A DNA stretch of 34,382 bases from an uncultured Acetobacteraceae bacterium (GCA_937873175.1 CALMVT010000396.1:1171-35552), one strand, 5' to 3'; counted from the stretch's first letter, positions 16,732 through 25,965 are shown. Program-made: numbers and translations. Notes: generated by a model from the sequence alone, not told the origin.

Positions 16732-18369
16732 GCGACACGGTCCGCGACAACGGCGGTCGTGACGCCGAACAGGACGTGGAACAGGCCATGCCGCACGATG
16801 CTGGACGAGGGATCAGTTCGCAGGGGCGGCGTGATCCGCAACGCCGGGCCGAGCACGCCGAAGGCGAGCGCGTAGAACCCGGCCCCGAACACGCCCCCCG
16901 CGACCAGCGGCGAGGCGGCGTCAGGCTTGGCCGCGCCGTAGGCCGCCCCCGCCGCCAAGGACAGCGCCAGGTGCCCGGCGTGCGACACCGCCTGATCCCC
17001 GGCGCCCGGGCGGGCGCGGTCCCAGCTTTCCGCCCGGCCGATCACCCTGCCGGTGCGGCGCTTGAGCTTCACCAGGTCGGACGGCTCGTCCGCCGCCGTT
17101 TCCATGCCGAGGAAGATTGCCGACAGCAGCGCCCCCGCCGCCAGGCCGCCGACGGCGCCGGCCACGACCTTGCGCGCGGACCCGTTCAGCGGCTGGCCCA
17201 GGGTGCGGGGCCGCGCGTCGGGCGTGTGGGGGCGGCGGCCTTCCCGGCCGGGCGCCCGGCCGTAAACGGACGGCGCCTGCTCGGACAGCTCCAGCCCGGC
17301 CCGCGGCTCGTGGATCGGGCAGCGGTTGTGCGCGGCCCGGAACCCGGCCGACATCGCATACGCTTCCTTGCGCGCCCGGTTCACGGAGCCGAGCGGCTGG
17401 TGCGCCGCGACGCCGTGCCATGGGCTGAAGGACAGCTCGTCGTCGACCTGCCGCGCCCACTCCTCGCTCCACGCCGGCTGCCGCGGCACGGTGATCACGG
17501 CCACGGGCACGTAAGGGCTTTCGTTTTCCGGCCACGGCACCGACGCGTCCTCCACGGGCATGGTGCCCGCGTTGGTGCGGAGCTGCACGCGCAGCTCCCA
17601 CTCGCCGCCATGCTGGCGGAAGTGGTCGATCACCGCCGCGCGCAGCCCGTTCGGCCAGCCGGTCAGCTTGACTGGAGCGTTCTTCAACGCCCAGCTCCGC
17701 CGACACCGGCGCCACTGACAGCTTGGCGATGGCCGGGTCGTAGCGGAACGGCGTTTGGGTGTAGAAGGTCTCGCCCAGCGGGTGCGTGAGCGGCTGCCCC
17801 TCCAGCGCCTTGAGCGCGCCCGCCTGCGCCCCGGCCGCCGACAGCGCCGCCACGGCGCCGCGCAGCACCTTGGACAGCGCTTTTTTCCAGCCCTGCCCGG
17901 TGTCCGTGGTCGCAGCCAGCAGCCCCAGGCTGCGGCTGAAGCCTTGCGCGTTTGGCGCGACGAACGCCGGGCCGTTCACCAGCACGAAGTCCTGCGTTGT
18001 GTCGCCCTCGGAGCCGGGCAGCCGCTCGCCCTCCACGCCGATGACCTTGATCGCCAGGCCGCGCGGCGACGACACTGTGTCGTCCAGGATGTCGCCAGGG
18101 TTGGTCGAGACGCGGAGCACGACCGGAAAGGTCGCGGGACGGACGAACACGCCCTGCGCCAAGGTGCCCGGCAGGCCGTCCAGCACGCGCAGCTCGCCCT
18201 GCAGCAGGCCGTGGCTCTTGGCGTGCACGCTGCGGACAGCGTGGCCGTAGTCCGCCCATGTCGTCTCAAGGATGCCGCGCATGCGCCGGTTGATGGACGC
18301 GATGGCCCTGTCCTCGCCCGGCGCAGGGTGCTCGACGGCGGGATGAAAGGCCAGGGGGGAAACGCTCAT
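16719..18369 (-). pseudogene. Catalase-like heme protein fused to a DUF1440-like membrane domain, frameshifted
   Basis: The ATG at 18369 (AAAGGAT upstream) opens a catalase-family protein. Visible landmarks are YGHAVRSVHAKSHGLLQGEL with the distal-type histidine H49, VSTNPGDILDD, GEGDTTQDFVLVNGPAF-type sequence, LGETFYTQTPFRYDPAIAKL and SVAPVSAELGV. Near 17690-17700 the frame breaks. The next frame resumes at KNAPVKLTGWPNGLRAAVID and runs through GGEWELRVQL, MPVEDASVPWPENESPYVPV and FSPWHGVAAHQPLGS. Relative to one frame there is one base too many or two too few. After PIHEPRAG, where this family normally ends, the same frame continues for about 160 residues as a helical membrane module (VVAGAVGGLAAGALLSAIFL, LVAGGVFGAGFYALAFGVLG) resembling DUF1440/YagU. 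Intact it would be a membrane-anchored peroxide-handling or heme-binding protein. Confidence 0.75.
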
Positions 18370-18430
18370 CGAAAATCCTTTGTCGTCAGCAGTTCGGCGT
18401 CGAGCGCAGCCCCGGTCACCCGGGAGGAGG

Positions 18431-18451
18431 GGCCGGAGGCGTATTCCGGCC
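18431..18451 (-). terminator. Candidate terminator hairpin downstream of livF
   Basis: GGCCGGA (18431-18437) and TCCGGCC (18445-18451) form a 7-bp stem with a 7-base loop, in the 145-bp gap after the livF stop and before the catalase-like start. There is no T-run, so intrinsic termination is uncertain. Confidence 0.3.
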
Positions 18452-18514
18452 TGCCCGGTACGGCCTGCCTGCGGGACACGGCGGCCGCAACCTCGCCCGG
18501 CCCGGATCAGGCCG

Positions 18515-19228
18515 TTAGCTCAGGTAAACCCGCTGCAGCGCCGCCTCGTCCACCTCCGCGGGGGCGGCGTGCATCGCGACCCCGCCGCGCGACAGCACGT
18601 AAACGTCGGTGGCGATCTTCAGTAGGCGGGGCACGGTCTGCTCCGCCACCACGACCGTCATGCCGAGGTCGCGGTGCATCCGCTCGACCACATCGAACAC
18701 CGCCTGCACCATCACGGGCGAAAGGCCGAGGCTCGGCTCGTCCAGCAGCAGCAGGCGCGGGCTGCCCATCAGCGCCATCGCGATCACCAGCATCTGCAAC
18801 TGCCCGCCCGACAGCAGGCCCGCCTGGCGCTGCCGCATCTCGCCGAGGAAGGGGAAGTAGCCGAACACCATGTCCAGCCGGGTGGCGGCGTTCTTCGGGT
18901 GCACAAAGGACGCGGCTCGGAGGTTGTCGTCGATGGACAGGTTGCGGAAGCATTGGCGCCCGTCCTGCACCAGCGCGATGCCGCGCCGGGCGATGGCGGC
19001 GGGGTGGGCGCCGAGCAGCTCGGCGCTCTCGAAGCGGATGCGCCCTTCCGTCACCTCGCCCAGCTCAAAGGGGAGCATCCCGGCGACGGCCTTGAGCAGC
19101 GTCGTCTTGCCCGCGCCGTTCGGGCCGAGCAGGGCGACCACGCCGCCCTCCCGGACGGCGAAGCTCACGTCCTGCAAGGCGGCGATGGCGCCGTCGTAGC
19201 GCACCGAAACGTCGGACACTTCGAGCAT
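18515..19228 (-). CDS. livF: Liv-type ABC transporter ATPase, LivF family
   Basis: 237 residues, full family length. Walker A is LLGPNGAGKTTLLKAVAG (about 33-50), the Q-loop is in ALVQDGRQCF, the signature is LLSGGQLQM, Walker B is LLLLDEPSLGLSP, and the switch region has VVVAEQTV, where LivF proteins have Gln rather than His. It hydrolyses ATP on the cytoplasmic face to drive import through LivH/LivM. It is the last gene of the livG-H-M-J-F series, starting 1 bp after the livJ stop. Because it follows the RuBisCO-like and sugar-acid kinase genes, the importer probably carries their substrate rather than an amino acid; that is inference from context. Confidence 0.9.
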   Translation of the reverse strand: MLEVSDVSVRYDGAIAALQDVSFAVREGGVVALLGPNGAGKTTLLKAVAGMLPFELGEVTEGRIRFESAELLGAHPAAIARRGIALVQDGRQCFRNLSIDDNLRAASFVHPKNAATRLDMVFGYFPFLGEMRQRQAGLLSGGQLQMLVIAMALMGSPRLLLLDEPSLGLSPVMVQAVFDVVERMHRDLGMTVVVAEQTVPRLLKIATDVYVLSRGGVAMHAAPAEVDEAALQRVYLS

Positions 19229-19229
19229 G

Positions 19230-20402
19230 TCAGCGCGCGTCGATCCACTCGCCGGCGACGGCGTACTTGCCGTCCTTGATCTCGGCGATGCGGGCCTGGG
19301 TGGAGCCTTGATGGTCCGCGTAGTTGAGCGGCGGGGTAATGCCGCCGGTGTTCACGTCGCGCAGCGCTTCCATCTCGTCTCGCACCAGCTTGCGGAACGC
19401 TTTGAGGTCGGACGGCACCTTGCCGCCGCTTTTCTGGATGGCGTTGCCGATCGCGGCCGACATGGCCGTGCCCTGCAGCCAACCTTTCATGTAGTAGATG
19501 TCCTCCTTGGCGATCTTGTTCTTCGCCTTGAACGCCTCGATGTCCTTCATCGCCGGGATTTCTTCGCCGAACTGGGCGTAGATCTGAATGGCGCGGAAGC
19601 CTTCCGCCGCCGGGCCGAGCTGCTCGGGAATCGTCGGGCTGATGTCATACATGTTGCCGATGAACAGCCGCGCGGGGAGGCCCACCTTGGCCGCGTCGCG
19701 CAGCGTCACCAGCGCCTGCGGCGCCGAACTTTGGATGTAAACCATGTCCGGGTTGCGCGACTTCACGCGCAGGAGCTGGCCGGTCAGGTCCTGCGCGTCG
19801 TAGCGGAACTCAACCGTATCCACCAGCTCAAGCCCGAGCTTGGGGATGATGCCGGACTGCCGCACCACGCTGACCGGGCCGCGGCCGTACTCGTTGTCGG
19901 CGTGCATCAGCACCACCCGCTTGCCGCCCTTCTGCTTGAGGTCGCGCAGCGCGATGATCATCTGCTGCTCGTAGGTCGGCCCCGCCATGAAGATATATGG
20001 CAGCTTTTCCGGGTCGAGCACCTGGCTGGCGAAGGAGTCGGTCATGAACGGCACGCCGTCGCCACCGATCTGGTCCTTCAGCGCGTTGACCGAGCCTGTG
20101 GACCAGCCGTTGACGTAAACGGCGTTCTCCTGGTCCACGCAGCGCCGGTAGATCTTCAGCTCCTCGTCGAGCTTGTAGCGGCCGTCGAGCAGCAGCGTGT
20201 TGACCTTGTTGCCGGCAATCCCGCCCCGGAACTGGTTCAGGAATTCGAAGTAATCGCGCGTGCCGTAGGCCATGCCGTTCACCAGGGCGTCCGGCCCGGT
20301 GATTGTGCCCCAAGCGCAGATGGTCAGATCCGCCGCCCGCGACGGCGCGGCGGCCGCCGCCACGCCTGCGGCGAACAGGGCACCCAGGATGCGTTTCTTC
20401 AT
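19230..20402 (-). CDS. Liv-type periplasmic binding protein of the sugar-acid cluster
   Basis: 390 residues. The signal peptide is MKKRILGALFAAGVAAAAAP, cut near SRAA. The mature protein begins DLTICAWGTITGPDALVNGM and is a two-lobe Peripla_BP_6 domain with KLDEELKIYRRCVDQENAVY, VPFMTDSFASQVLDPEKLPY and VVLMHADNEYGRGPVSVVRQ. The second lobe carries KSRNPDMVYIQSSAPQALV and DIYYMKGWLQGTAMSAAIGN. The ATG at 20402 overlaps the livM stop by 4 bp. It sets the specificity of the transporter, and the pocket residues cannot be matched to a ligand by eye. A branched sugar acid such as D-apionate is the contextual guess. Confidence 0.88.
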   Translation of the reverse strand: MKKRILGALFAAGVAAAAAPSRAADLTICAWGTITGPDALVNGMAYGTRDYFEFLNQFRGGIAGNKVNTLLLDGRYKLDEELKIYRRCVDQENAVYVNGWSTGSVNALKDQIGGDGVPFMTDSFASQVLDPEKLPYIFMAGPTYEQQMIIALRDLKQKGGKRVVLMHADNEYGRGPVSVVRQSGIIPKLGLELVDTVEFRYDAQDLTGQLLRVKSRNPDMVYIQSSAPQALVTLRDAAKVGLPARLFIGNMYDISPTIPEQLGPAAEGFRAIQIYAQFGEEIPAMKDIEAFKAKNKIAKEDIYYMKGWLQGTAMSAAIGNAIQKSGGKVPSDLKAFRKLVRDEMEALRDVNTGGITPPLNYADHQGSTQARIAEIKDGKYAVAGEWIDAR

Positions 20403-21430
20403 GGACGTTCTCCTCCCTTTGTTGCAACCGCCGCTCCTCCCGGCTCGCCGAGGCTGGGCGCAGCGCCCCGGCGCCGCGGCTGCGCCCACCGCAGCCGGGG
20501 CAGCAGCGAGGACAGGCCGCGCGGCTCGAAGATCAGGAACAGGATGATGAGCAGGCCGAACGCCAGCTCCCGCAAGGCGGACAGCAGGTTGGCGATGTCG
20601 AACGCTTCGCCGACCCGCTGGATGGCCTCGGGCAGCAGCACCACAAAGGCGGCGCCGACGAGGGGGCCGGCCCAGGAGCCGAGGCCGCCGACGATGATCA
20701 TGGCGATGTAGTCTGCCGACAGGTCGAGCGTGAACGCTTCCGGGCTGGCGAGCCGGGCGGCGAAGCCAATCAGCCCGCCCGCGATGCCGGCGACAAAGCC
20801 GCTGATGGCAAAGGCCCAAGCCTTGGTGCGCGCAACGTCGATCCCCATGCCCTTGGCGACCACCTCGCTTTCCCGCACGACGAGGAAGGCGCGGCCGAGG
20901 TTGGTGCGCGTCAGCCGGGTCAGCGCGAGCCAGGCGATGAGCAGGACGAGAACCGACACGGCGGCGGAAACCTGGTCGGAGGCGACCGGGACGCCGAAGA
21001 AAGCGGGCTGGCGGATCACCAGCCCGGACACCCCGCCGGTGAACGGCTCCAGCATCTTGAACAGGTATTCAAGGATCGCCTGCGCCGCGAGCGTCGCGAT
21101 GGCGAAGTAAAGGCCGCGCAGCCGCAGCGCCGGCAGCCCGATCAGCGCGCCGATGGCAGCGGTCGCAACGCCCGCACCGAGCAAGGCGAGCACGCCGTCC
21201 ACCCCGGCGTTTCCGAGGTTGCCCGCCACATACGCGCCGACGCCCAGCAGCGCGCCCTGCGCGAAGCTGATCTGCCCGCAGTAGCCGATCAGCAGGTTGA
21301 GCGACAGCGCCCCGATGCCGGCGATGGCCACCGCGCGCACCAAGTAAGCGCCGAAGCGGCCGAGCAGCAGGCTCAATGCGATCAGCACGGCGGCGACGGC
21401 TAGGGCGAGGAGCAGGCGGCGCGTGCCCAT
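20399..21430 (-). CDS. livM: Liv-type ABC transporter permease, LivM family
   Basis: 343 residues with about ten hydrophobic segments. Diagnostic LivM stretches are SLNLLIGYCGQISFAQGALL near the N-terminus and GLPALRLRGLYFAIATLA in the middle. The cytoplasmic coupling helix region is NLGRAFLVVRESEVVAKGMG, followed by AIIVGGLGSWAGPLVGAA-like sequence (here AMIIVGGLGSWAGPLVGAA). FGLLIILFLIFEPRGL is the final helix. It forms the translocation path with LivH. The start at 21430 is 4 bp after the livH stop, and the end overlaps the binding-protein start by 4 bp. The tail beyond residue 310 is Gly/Ala/Arg-rich and probably disordered. Confidence 0.9.
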   Translation of the reverse strand: MGTRRLLLALAVAAVLIALSLLLGRFGAYLVRAVAIAGIGALSLNLLIGYCGQISFAQGALLGVGAYVAGNLGNAGVDGVLALLGAGVATAAIGALIGLPALRLRGLYFAIATLAAQAILEYLFKMLEPFTGGVSGLVIRQPAFFGVPVASDQVSAAVSVLVLLIAWLALTRLTRTNLGRAFLVVRESEVVAKGMGIDVARTKAWAFAISGFVAGIAGGLIGFAARLASPEAFTLDLSADYIAMIIVGGLGSWAGPLVGAAFVVLLPEAIQRVGEAFDIANLLSALRELAFGLLIILFLIFEPRGLSSLLPRLRWAQPRRRGAAPSLGEPGGAAVATKGGERP

Positions 21431-21434
21431 AGCC

Positions 21435-22352
21435 CTAGATCCTTTCGGCGCCGCGGCGCCCGAACAAGCCCTGCGGCCGCAGGAGCAGCATCAGCACGAG
21501 CAAAGCGTAGGGCAGCACCTGCTGCAGCGCCCCCACCGAGTAGATGCCGGTGTTGGCGCGCAGCACGTCCTCAAGCGCCGGCGTCAGCAGCCCGTCCGTG
21601 AAGCTCTGCAGCACGCCGAGCACCAGCCCGGCGACCAGCGCCCCTTCCAGGCTGGACAGGCCGCCCACGACGACCACCGGGAACGCCACCATGCCGATGT
21701 CCGCGAGGCCGATCGAAAGGCCGTTCAGCGTGGCAAGCAGCGTGCCCGCAAGGCCAGCCAGCGCCGCCGACATCGCCCAGGCGGCGGATACCTGGTTGCT
21801 CACGTGGATGCCGATGGCAAGCGCGGCCCGGCTGTTGTCCGCCGCGCAGCGCTGCATCAGCCCCATCGGCGTCGCGGCATAGAAAAGGAGGAAGCCGAGG
21901 CTGAGCGCCGCCGCGAGGATGCCAGCGGCGATGTAGTTGTAGGTGATGAATATGCCCCCGGCGCTGACAGCGCCCGCCGGGAACACGGGCGGGAACGCGA
22001 TCTGGTCCGGCCCGAACACGGCGAGGCAGGCCGCACGGGCGCAGATCAGCAGCCCCAGCGTCACCATCATCACCGCAACCACCGGCGCCTTGAGCATCGG
22101 GCGCAGCACCAGCCGCTCGGTGAGCGCGCCGATGCCGGCCATGACGCCCATGCTTGCCAGCACCGCCAGCACCGCCGGCAGGCCGGCGCGGAGCAGGACG
22201 TAGCTCGCATAAGCCCCGAGCATGGCGTAGGCGCCCTGGGCGAAGTTCACCACGCCCGAGCATTTGTAGATCAGCACGATGCCGAGCGCGATCAGCGCGT
22301 AAACGCTGCCGGTGGCCAAGCCCGCGACGGCGAGCTGCAAAGCAAGGGTCAT
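21435..22352 (-). CDS. livH: Liv-type ABC transporter permease, LivH family
   Basis: 305 residues from the ATG at 22352, close to the usual 290-300. LivH features are VAGLATGSVYALIALGIVLI, YKCSGVVNFAQGAYAMLGAY, LVLRPMLKAPVVAVMMVTLG, the coupling segment CAADNSRAALAIGI and VVVVGGLSSLEGALVAGLVL. The ending YALLVLMLLLRPQGLFGRRG is typical. It pairs with LivM in the membrane. The ATG overlaps the livG stop by 4 bp (ATGA), so translation is probably coupled. The frame is open far upstream, but that part is antisense shadow inside livG and beyond. Confidence 0.9.
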   Translation of the reverse strand: MTLALQLAVAGLATGSVYALIALGIVLIYKCSGVVNFAQGAYAMLGAYASYVLLRAGLPAVLAVLASMGVMAGIGALTERLVLRPMLKAPVVAVMMVTLGLLICARAACLAVFGPDQIAFPPVFPAGAVSAGGIFITYNYIAAGILAAALSLGFLLFYAATPMGLMQRCAADNSRAALAIGIHVSNQVSAAWAMSAALAGLAGTLLATLNGLSIGLADIGMVAFPVVVVGGLSSLEGALVAGLVLGVLQSFTDGLLTPALEDVLRANTGIYSVGALQQVLPYALLVLMLLLRPQGLFGRRGAERI

Positions 22353-23101
22353 CCGGGTTCCCCCAGGTAAACGCGCCGCACTTCCGGGTCGGACTGCACC
22401 GCGTCCGGCAGGCCCTCGAAGATCTTGGACCCGGCAGCCATGACGGCGATGCGGTCGCAGGTGCTCATCACCACGTCCATCTTGTGCTCGACCATGATGA
22501 CGGCGCAGCCGAAGCGGTCGCGCACGCCGCGGATCACGGCGGCCATCGCCATGCCCTCCTGCGAGGTCAGCCCGGCCACCGGCTCGTCCAGCAGCAGGAG
22601 CTGCGGCTGTGCCGCCAGCGCGCGCGCAAGGTCGGCGGCCTTGCGCCGGCCGTAGGGCAGGGTCTGGATCGGCGTATGGGCAACGTCGGCCAGGTACAAA
22701 GGCCGCAGCAGCGTTTCGGTCAGCTCCGCTTCCAGCGCCTTTTCGGAGCCGAAGAAGCCACCGGACCGCGCCGACCCGGCGTCCCCGCGGGCGGCCGCGC
22801 CCAGCTTGGCGATGTCGAGCACCGTAAGGTCGTGCAGCGAGGCGACGTTCTGGAAGGTCCGGGCCACGCCGAGCTTCAGCAGCGCGTGCGGGGACAGGCC
22901 AAGCAGCTCCCGGCCGAGCCAGAGCGCCGTGCCGGCGTTCGGGCGGTAGGTCCCGCAGATGCAGTTGACAAAGGTGGTCTTGCCCGCGCCGTTCGGGCCG
23001 ATCAGGCCGACGATCTCCCCCGGGGCAGCATCCAGCGCCATCCCGTTGACGGCGACCACGCCGCCGAAACGGATCGTCACGTTTTGCGCCGTCAACGCCA
23101 C
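22349..23101 (-). CDS. livG: Liv-type ABC transporter ATPase, LivG family
   Basis: 250 residues. VTIRFGGVVAVNGM is the usual A-loop region. Walker A is GLIGPNGAGKTTFVNCICG, the Q-loop is VARTFQNVASLHDLTVLD, the signature is the LivG-like variant QTLPYGRRKAADLARAL, and Walker B is LLLLDEPVAGLTSQE. The switch histidine is in IMVEHKMDVVM. The start is a GTG at 23101, chosen because GGAGG lies 8 bp before it and the N-terminus then has normal length. The gene sits 192 bp after the sugar-acid kinase stop. That gap (23102-23293) has no convincing promoter, so read-through from the RuBisCO-like gene is likely but not certain. Confidence 0.88.
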   Translation of the reverse strand: MALTAQNVTIRFGGVVAVNGMALDAAPGEIVGLIGPNGAGKTTFVNCICGTYRPNAGTALWLGRELLGLSPHALLKLGVARTFQNVASLHDLTVLDIAKLGAAARGDAGSARSGGFFGSEKALEAELTETLLRPLYLADVAHTPIQTLPYGRRKAADLARALAAQPQLLLLDEPVAGLTSQEGMAMAAVIRGVRDRFGCAVIMVEHKMDVVMSTCDRIAVMAAGSKIFEGLPDAVQSDPEVRRVYLGEPG

Positions 23102-23293
23102 CGCGCCGGCCTCCGCCGGCAGGGGCGCGGCCGCGCCGGACAGCGTGCCCCACCAACACCCATGCGCACTCCCTCCCCTTTCGGGGCCGTTGACCGGCCC
23201 TCAAACCTATCCTGGCCGCAGAACGGCGAGGCGTCCACCCGTCCGGCCCGGCGCGCGTCGTCAAACGCGCTTTCGGGGTCCGCGCGCACCGTC

Positions 23294-24703
23294 TCAGCCG
23301 CCCCCAGCGGGCGCCGGGCCGCCGTTCTTCGCGGCCAGGAAGAAATCGGGGTCGCCGACCTGGCCGCCCTTCAGCGCAAGCTCCAGCCCTTCGAGGGCCG
23401 ACCGGCTGCCTTCTGCCGGCACAGCGGCGTGCGCCCGGCACAGCGGCGCGCCCGGCGCGAGCGGGGCCACCGCGGTCAGCGCATATACCCCCAGGCGCAG
23501 CGCCGCGTGACCCGACGTGTCCCCGCCCGAAATCACCGCCCGCCGCACCGCGCCCGTCCGCAGCACCCGGTCAAGTATCTGGCCGAGCCCGGCGCCGATG
23601 CGGTCATTGGCCGCGGCGGGCGTCACGCCGCTCGCCTCGACCGCGGAGCGGAACCCGGCCACCGCCGGGTCGTCGGGACCGGCCGCGGTGAAAACGAGCG
23701 GGTCCTCTCCCTCCCCCAGCGCGGCGAGCGCCCGGTCGCCCGCGCGGCCAAGTTCGCTTTCCCACGCCGCCGCATCCACCGCCTGCGCTGCGTCAAGGCG
23801 GATCGCCCTGAACCCGGCGCGTTCCGCATGGGCGATCTGGCCGGCCGTCACGTGCGAGCACGACCCGGAAACGCCCACGATGCGCCGAGCCGAGTGGACG
23901 CGGAACTCGGCCCGGGGCGCGTCAAGCAGCCCGGCGGCCCGCCAATGGGCGACAAGCGCCTGCTGCAGGCCCTGCGAGCCGATGGCAAACACCCGGTCGC
24001 CCCCATGCTCCCAAATGAGCCGGCCGGCCTCGGCCAGCGTTTCCTCGTCGAGCACGTCGAGCGAGACGATCTCCGCGCCGCCCGCCCGCTCGCGCGCCAG
24101 CGCCGCGTCCGCTTCGCCACGCTTCATGGCGACGAAATCAACCAGCCCGACGTGCTTGCCGGTCTGCTTGGCCAGATGGAGCCGGAGGTCGGCCTCGTCC
24201 ATCGGCGTCACCGGATGGCGCGACATGGTGGGGTGGCGGTCGAGCCGGTGGCCGGTGCCGGCAACGGCCGCGAACAGGTTGCCGAACGCCTGATAACGGC
24301 CCATGTCCGCCGCGGCGACCAAGAGGGGGTGCCAAGCGCCCCCAAGGATCGGCGCCCCGAGGTCGATCGCGCGCCCGATGGAACCGACATGCGGCGCTGA
24401 GTCGAAGGTGGAGCAGACCTTGTACTGCGCCACCGGGGCGTCCAGCCCGCGCAAAGTCTGGAACACCGGCGGCAAATGCCGGTCCATCCAGGCCGGGTCC
24501 TGGGACCGGGCCACGCCGGCGATGCCGACCGCGCGATACCCGGCGAAGCGGGAAAGCCGCTCGGGCGTCGGCGTGTCCAGGAACAGCACGGTCGGCAGCC
24601 CGGCAAACGCCGTGACCTCCATCGCGGCCGAGGAGCCGGTGAAATCATCCCCGTAGAAGGCCAGCAGGAGGCCGTCCGGAAGCGGGCGGGTCGGCGCGCT
24701 CAC
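23294..24703 (-). CDS. oiaK: Four-carbon acid sugar kinase (DUF1537), probable 3-oxo-isoapionate kinase
   Basis: 469 residues from the GTG at 24703. The N-terminal substrate domain opens LLLAFYGDDFTGSSAAMEV, whose GDDxTG motif is the mark of PF07005. HPVTPMDEADLRLHLAKQTG is a second conserved block. The C-terminal nucleotide domain (PF17042) contains VGVSGSCSHVTAGQIAHAE and VISGGDTSGHAALRLGVYAL, with the Gly-Gly-Asp-Thr ATP loop. Family members phosphorylate four-carbon or branched sugar acids. Next to a RuBisCO-like protein and an ApnO-like enzyme the best match is OiaK, which makes 3-oxo-isoapionate 4-phosphate. The start overlaps the RuBisCO-like stop by 4 bp (GTGA), implying coupled translation. 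The family assignment is firm, while the exact substrate is inferred from neighbours. Confidence 0.85.
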   Translation of the reverse strand: MSAPTRPLPDGLLLAFYGDDFTGSSAAMEVTAFAGLPTVLFLDTPTPERLSRFAGYRAVGIAGVARSQDPAWMDRHLPPVFQTLRGLDAPVAQYKVCSTFDSAPHVGSIGRAIDLGAPILGGAWHPLLVAAADMGRYQAFGNLFAAVAGTGHRLDRHPTMSRHPVTPMDEADLRLHLAKQTGKHVGLVDFVAMKRGEADAALARERAGGAEIVSLDVLDEETLAEAGRLIWEHGGDRVFAIGSQGLQQALVAHWRAAGLLDAPRAEFRVHSARRIVGVSGSCSHVTAGQIAHAERAGFRAIRLDAAQAVDAAAWESELGRAGDRALAALGEGEDPLVFTAAGPDDPAVAGFRSAVEASGVTPAAANDRIGAGLGQILDRVLRTGAVRRAVISGGDTSGHAALRLGVYALTAVAPLAPGAPLCRAHAAVPAEGSRSALEGLELALKGGQVGDPDFFLAAKNGGPAPAGGG

Positions 24704-25965
24704 GACGCGTCGCCCAAGGCCCGCGCCAGCGCAGGGTGCGCCCGGGCGTGCTCCGGCAGCGGGGTGCCGCCGATCGCGGCGCTCCAGGCTTCGCGCAGGG
24801 CCTCCACTCCGGCCGCCGGCCCGTCCGGGTGGGCCATGATCCCGCCGCCGGCGGCGAAGATCAGGTCGGTGGAGCGCAGCGCCGCAAAGGTGCCGGGCGC
24901 CTGCTTGGCCGATTGGCCGGAGGAGAATACCGGCATCACCAGGCATGGCTTGCCTTGGAACATCGGGGTCAGGCAGGCCCGTGCCGACTCGATCACGCTG
25001 GCGTCGTCCTCCGAGAACTTGTTGGCCAGGCCGTTGACGTGCATGTGGTCCACGCCGGCCAGCCGCCAGATCTTCGCCCAAGCGGGATACGACCACCCGA
25101 GCGCCGGGTGCCGGGACAGGGCGCCCCAGCCGTTGCGGTGGGCGTGGATCGGCAGTTGCGCGAAGCGGCCGAGTTCAATCATGCCGACCAGCCCGACCGA
25201 GTTCAGCCCGGCCATCACGCAAGTGCCGCCGAGGGCGAGCACGAGGTCGTGCCGGCGGCGCATCTGGTCGAGATCGCCGGTGATGTTCAACGCGAACATC
25301 ACCTTCTTGCCGGTGCGGTCCGCGTGGGCGTTGACGACCCGCAGCACCGCCCGCGCGCGGGCCTCGAACGGGCACGCGGGGCCGTCGGCCTGCAGCTCGT
25401 CGTCCTTGATGAAGTCGATCCCGGCCTCGCACAGCGTCCGGGTCAGCGACGCCGTTTCCTCCGGGCCGAGGCCGACGCTCGGCTTGATGATGGTGCCGAT
25501 CAACGGACGTCCCTCGACGCCGGCGAGACGCCGCGTGCCGGCGATCCCGAAGCGCGGGCCTCTGTAAGCCTCGGCAAAGGCCGCGGGCAGGCGGATGTCG
25601 AGCAGGCGAAGGCCCGAAAGCTGGCCCAGCTCGAACAGGTTGCCGGCAACCGTCGCCAGGAGGTTGGGCAGCGAGGGGCCGAGGTTGTCCAGCGGCCAGG
25701 ACAGGGTGACGCGGGCCTGGCGCCAAACGACCCCGTTCCCCCCACGGGGCGGCCGCGCGCCCGGCAGCGAGGGGTGCGGCACCTCGCCCACCACCTCAAG
25801 CGCCTCGATGCGTGCCGCCGCCCGCGCCTTCAGCTCCGGCGTTTCCCCGGGGACCGGCACGAAGGTGCCGCTCGACTGCTCCCCGGCGATGGCTTCGGCC
25901 GCCGCGCGCGGGTCGTGGGCGGTTTCGATCAGGTAGTCGGCCTCGATCCGGACCGGGTCGCTCAC
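24700..25965 (-). CDS. RuBisCO-like protein, probable 3-oxo-isoapionate-4-phosphate transcarboxylase/hydrolase or decarboxylase
   Basis: 421 residues, GTG start at 25965. The large-subunit barrel is clear: GTIIKPSVGLGPEE carries K161 (RuBisCO K175 position), and GIDFIKDDELQADG carries K187, D189 and E190 (the carbamate lysine and metal ligands K201, D203, E204). LPIHAHRNGWGALSRHP is the His loop, and HMHVNGLANKFSEDD carries K316 at the loop-6 lysine position. So the metal site is kept, unlike many type IV proteins. In D-apionate catabolism, OiaT splits 3-oxo-isoapionate 4-phosphate to 3-phosphoglycerate and glycolate, and OiaX decarboxylates it. The absence of tetrose-phosphate isomerases here favours OiaT, but sequence by eye cannot decide. 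An enolase-type role in methionine salvage is less likely because no salvage genes are nearby. Confidence 0.85.
   Translation of the reverse strand: MSDPVRIEADYLIETAHDPRAAAEAIAGEQSSGTFVPVPGETPELKARAAARIEALEVVGEVPHPSLPGARPPRGGNGVVWRQARVTLSWPLDNLGPSLPNLLATVAGNLFELGQLSGLRLLDIRLPAAFAEAYRGPRFGIAGTRRLAGVEGRPLIGTIIKPSVGLGPEETASLTRTLCEAGIDFIKDDELQADGPACPFEARARAVLRVVNAHADRTGKKVMFALNITGDLDQMRRRHDLVLALGGTCVMAGLNSVGLVGMIELGRFAQLPIHAHRNGWGALSRHPALGWSYPAWAKIWRLAGVDHMHVNGLANKFSEDDASVIESARACLTPMFQGKPCLVMPVFSSGQSAKQAPGTFAALRSTDLIFAAGGGIMAHPDGPAAGVEALREAWSAAIGGTPLPEHARAHPALARALGDAS

Noticed and set aside
23092-23163. 23-codon frame with GGGAGGGAG-ATG start, ending inside the start of livG
   Set aside because: The livG GTG at 23101 has its own GGAGG site and a normal N-terminus. 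The small frame encodes arginine/proline-rich sequence and is probably chance, although a coupling leader is conceivable.
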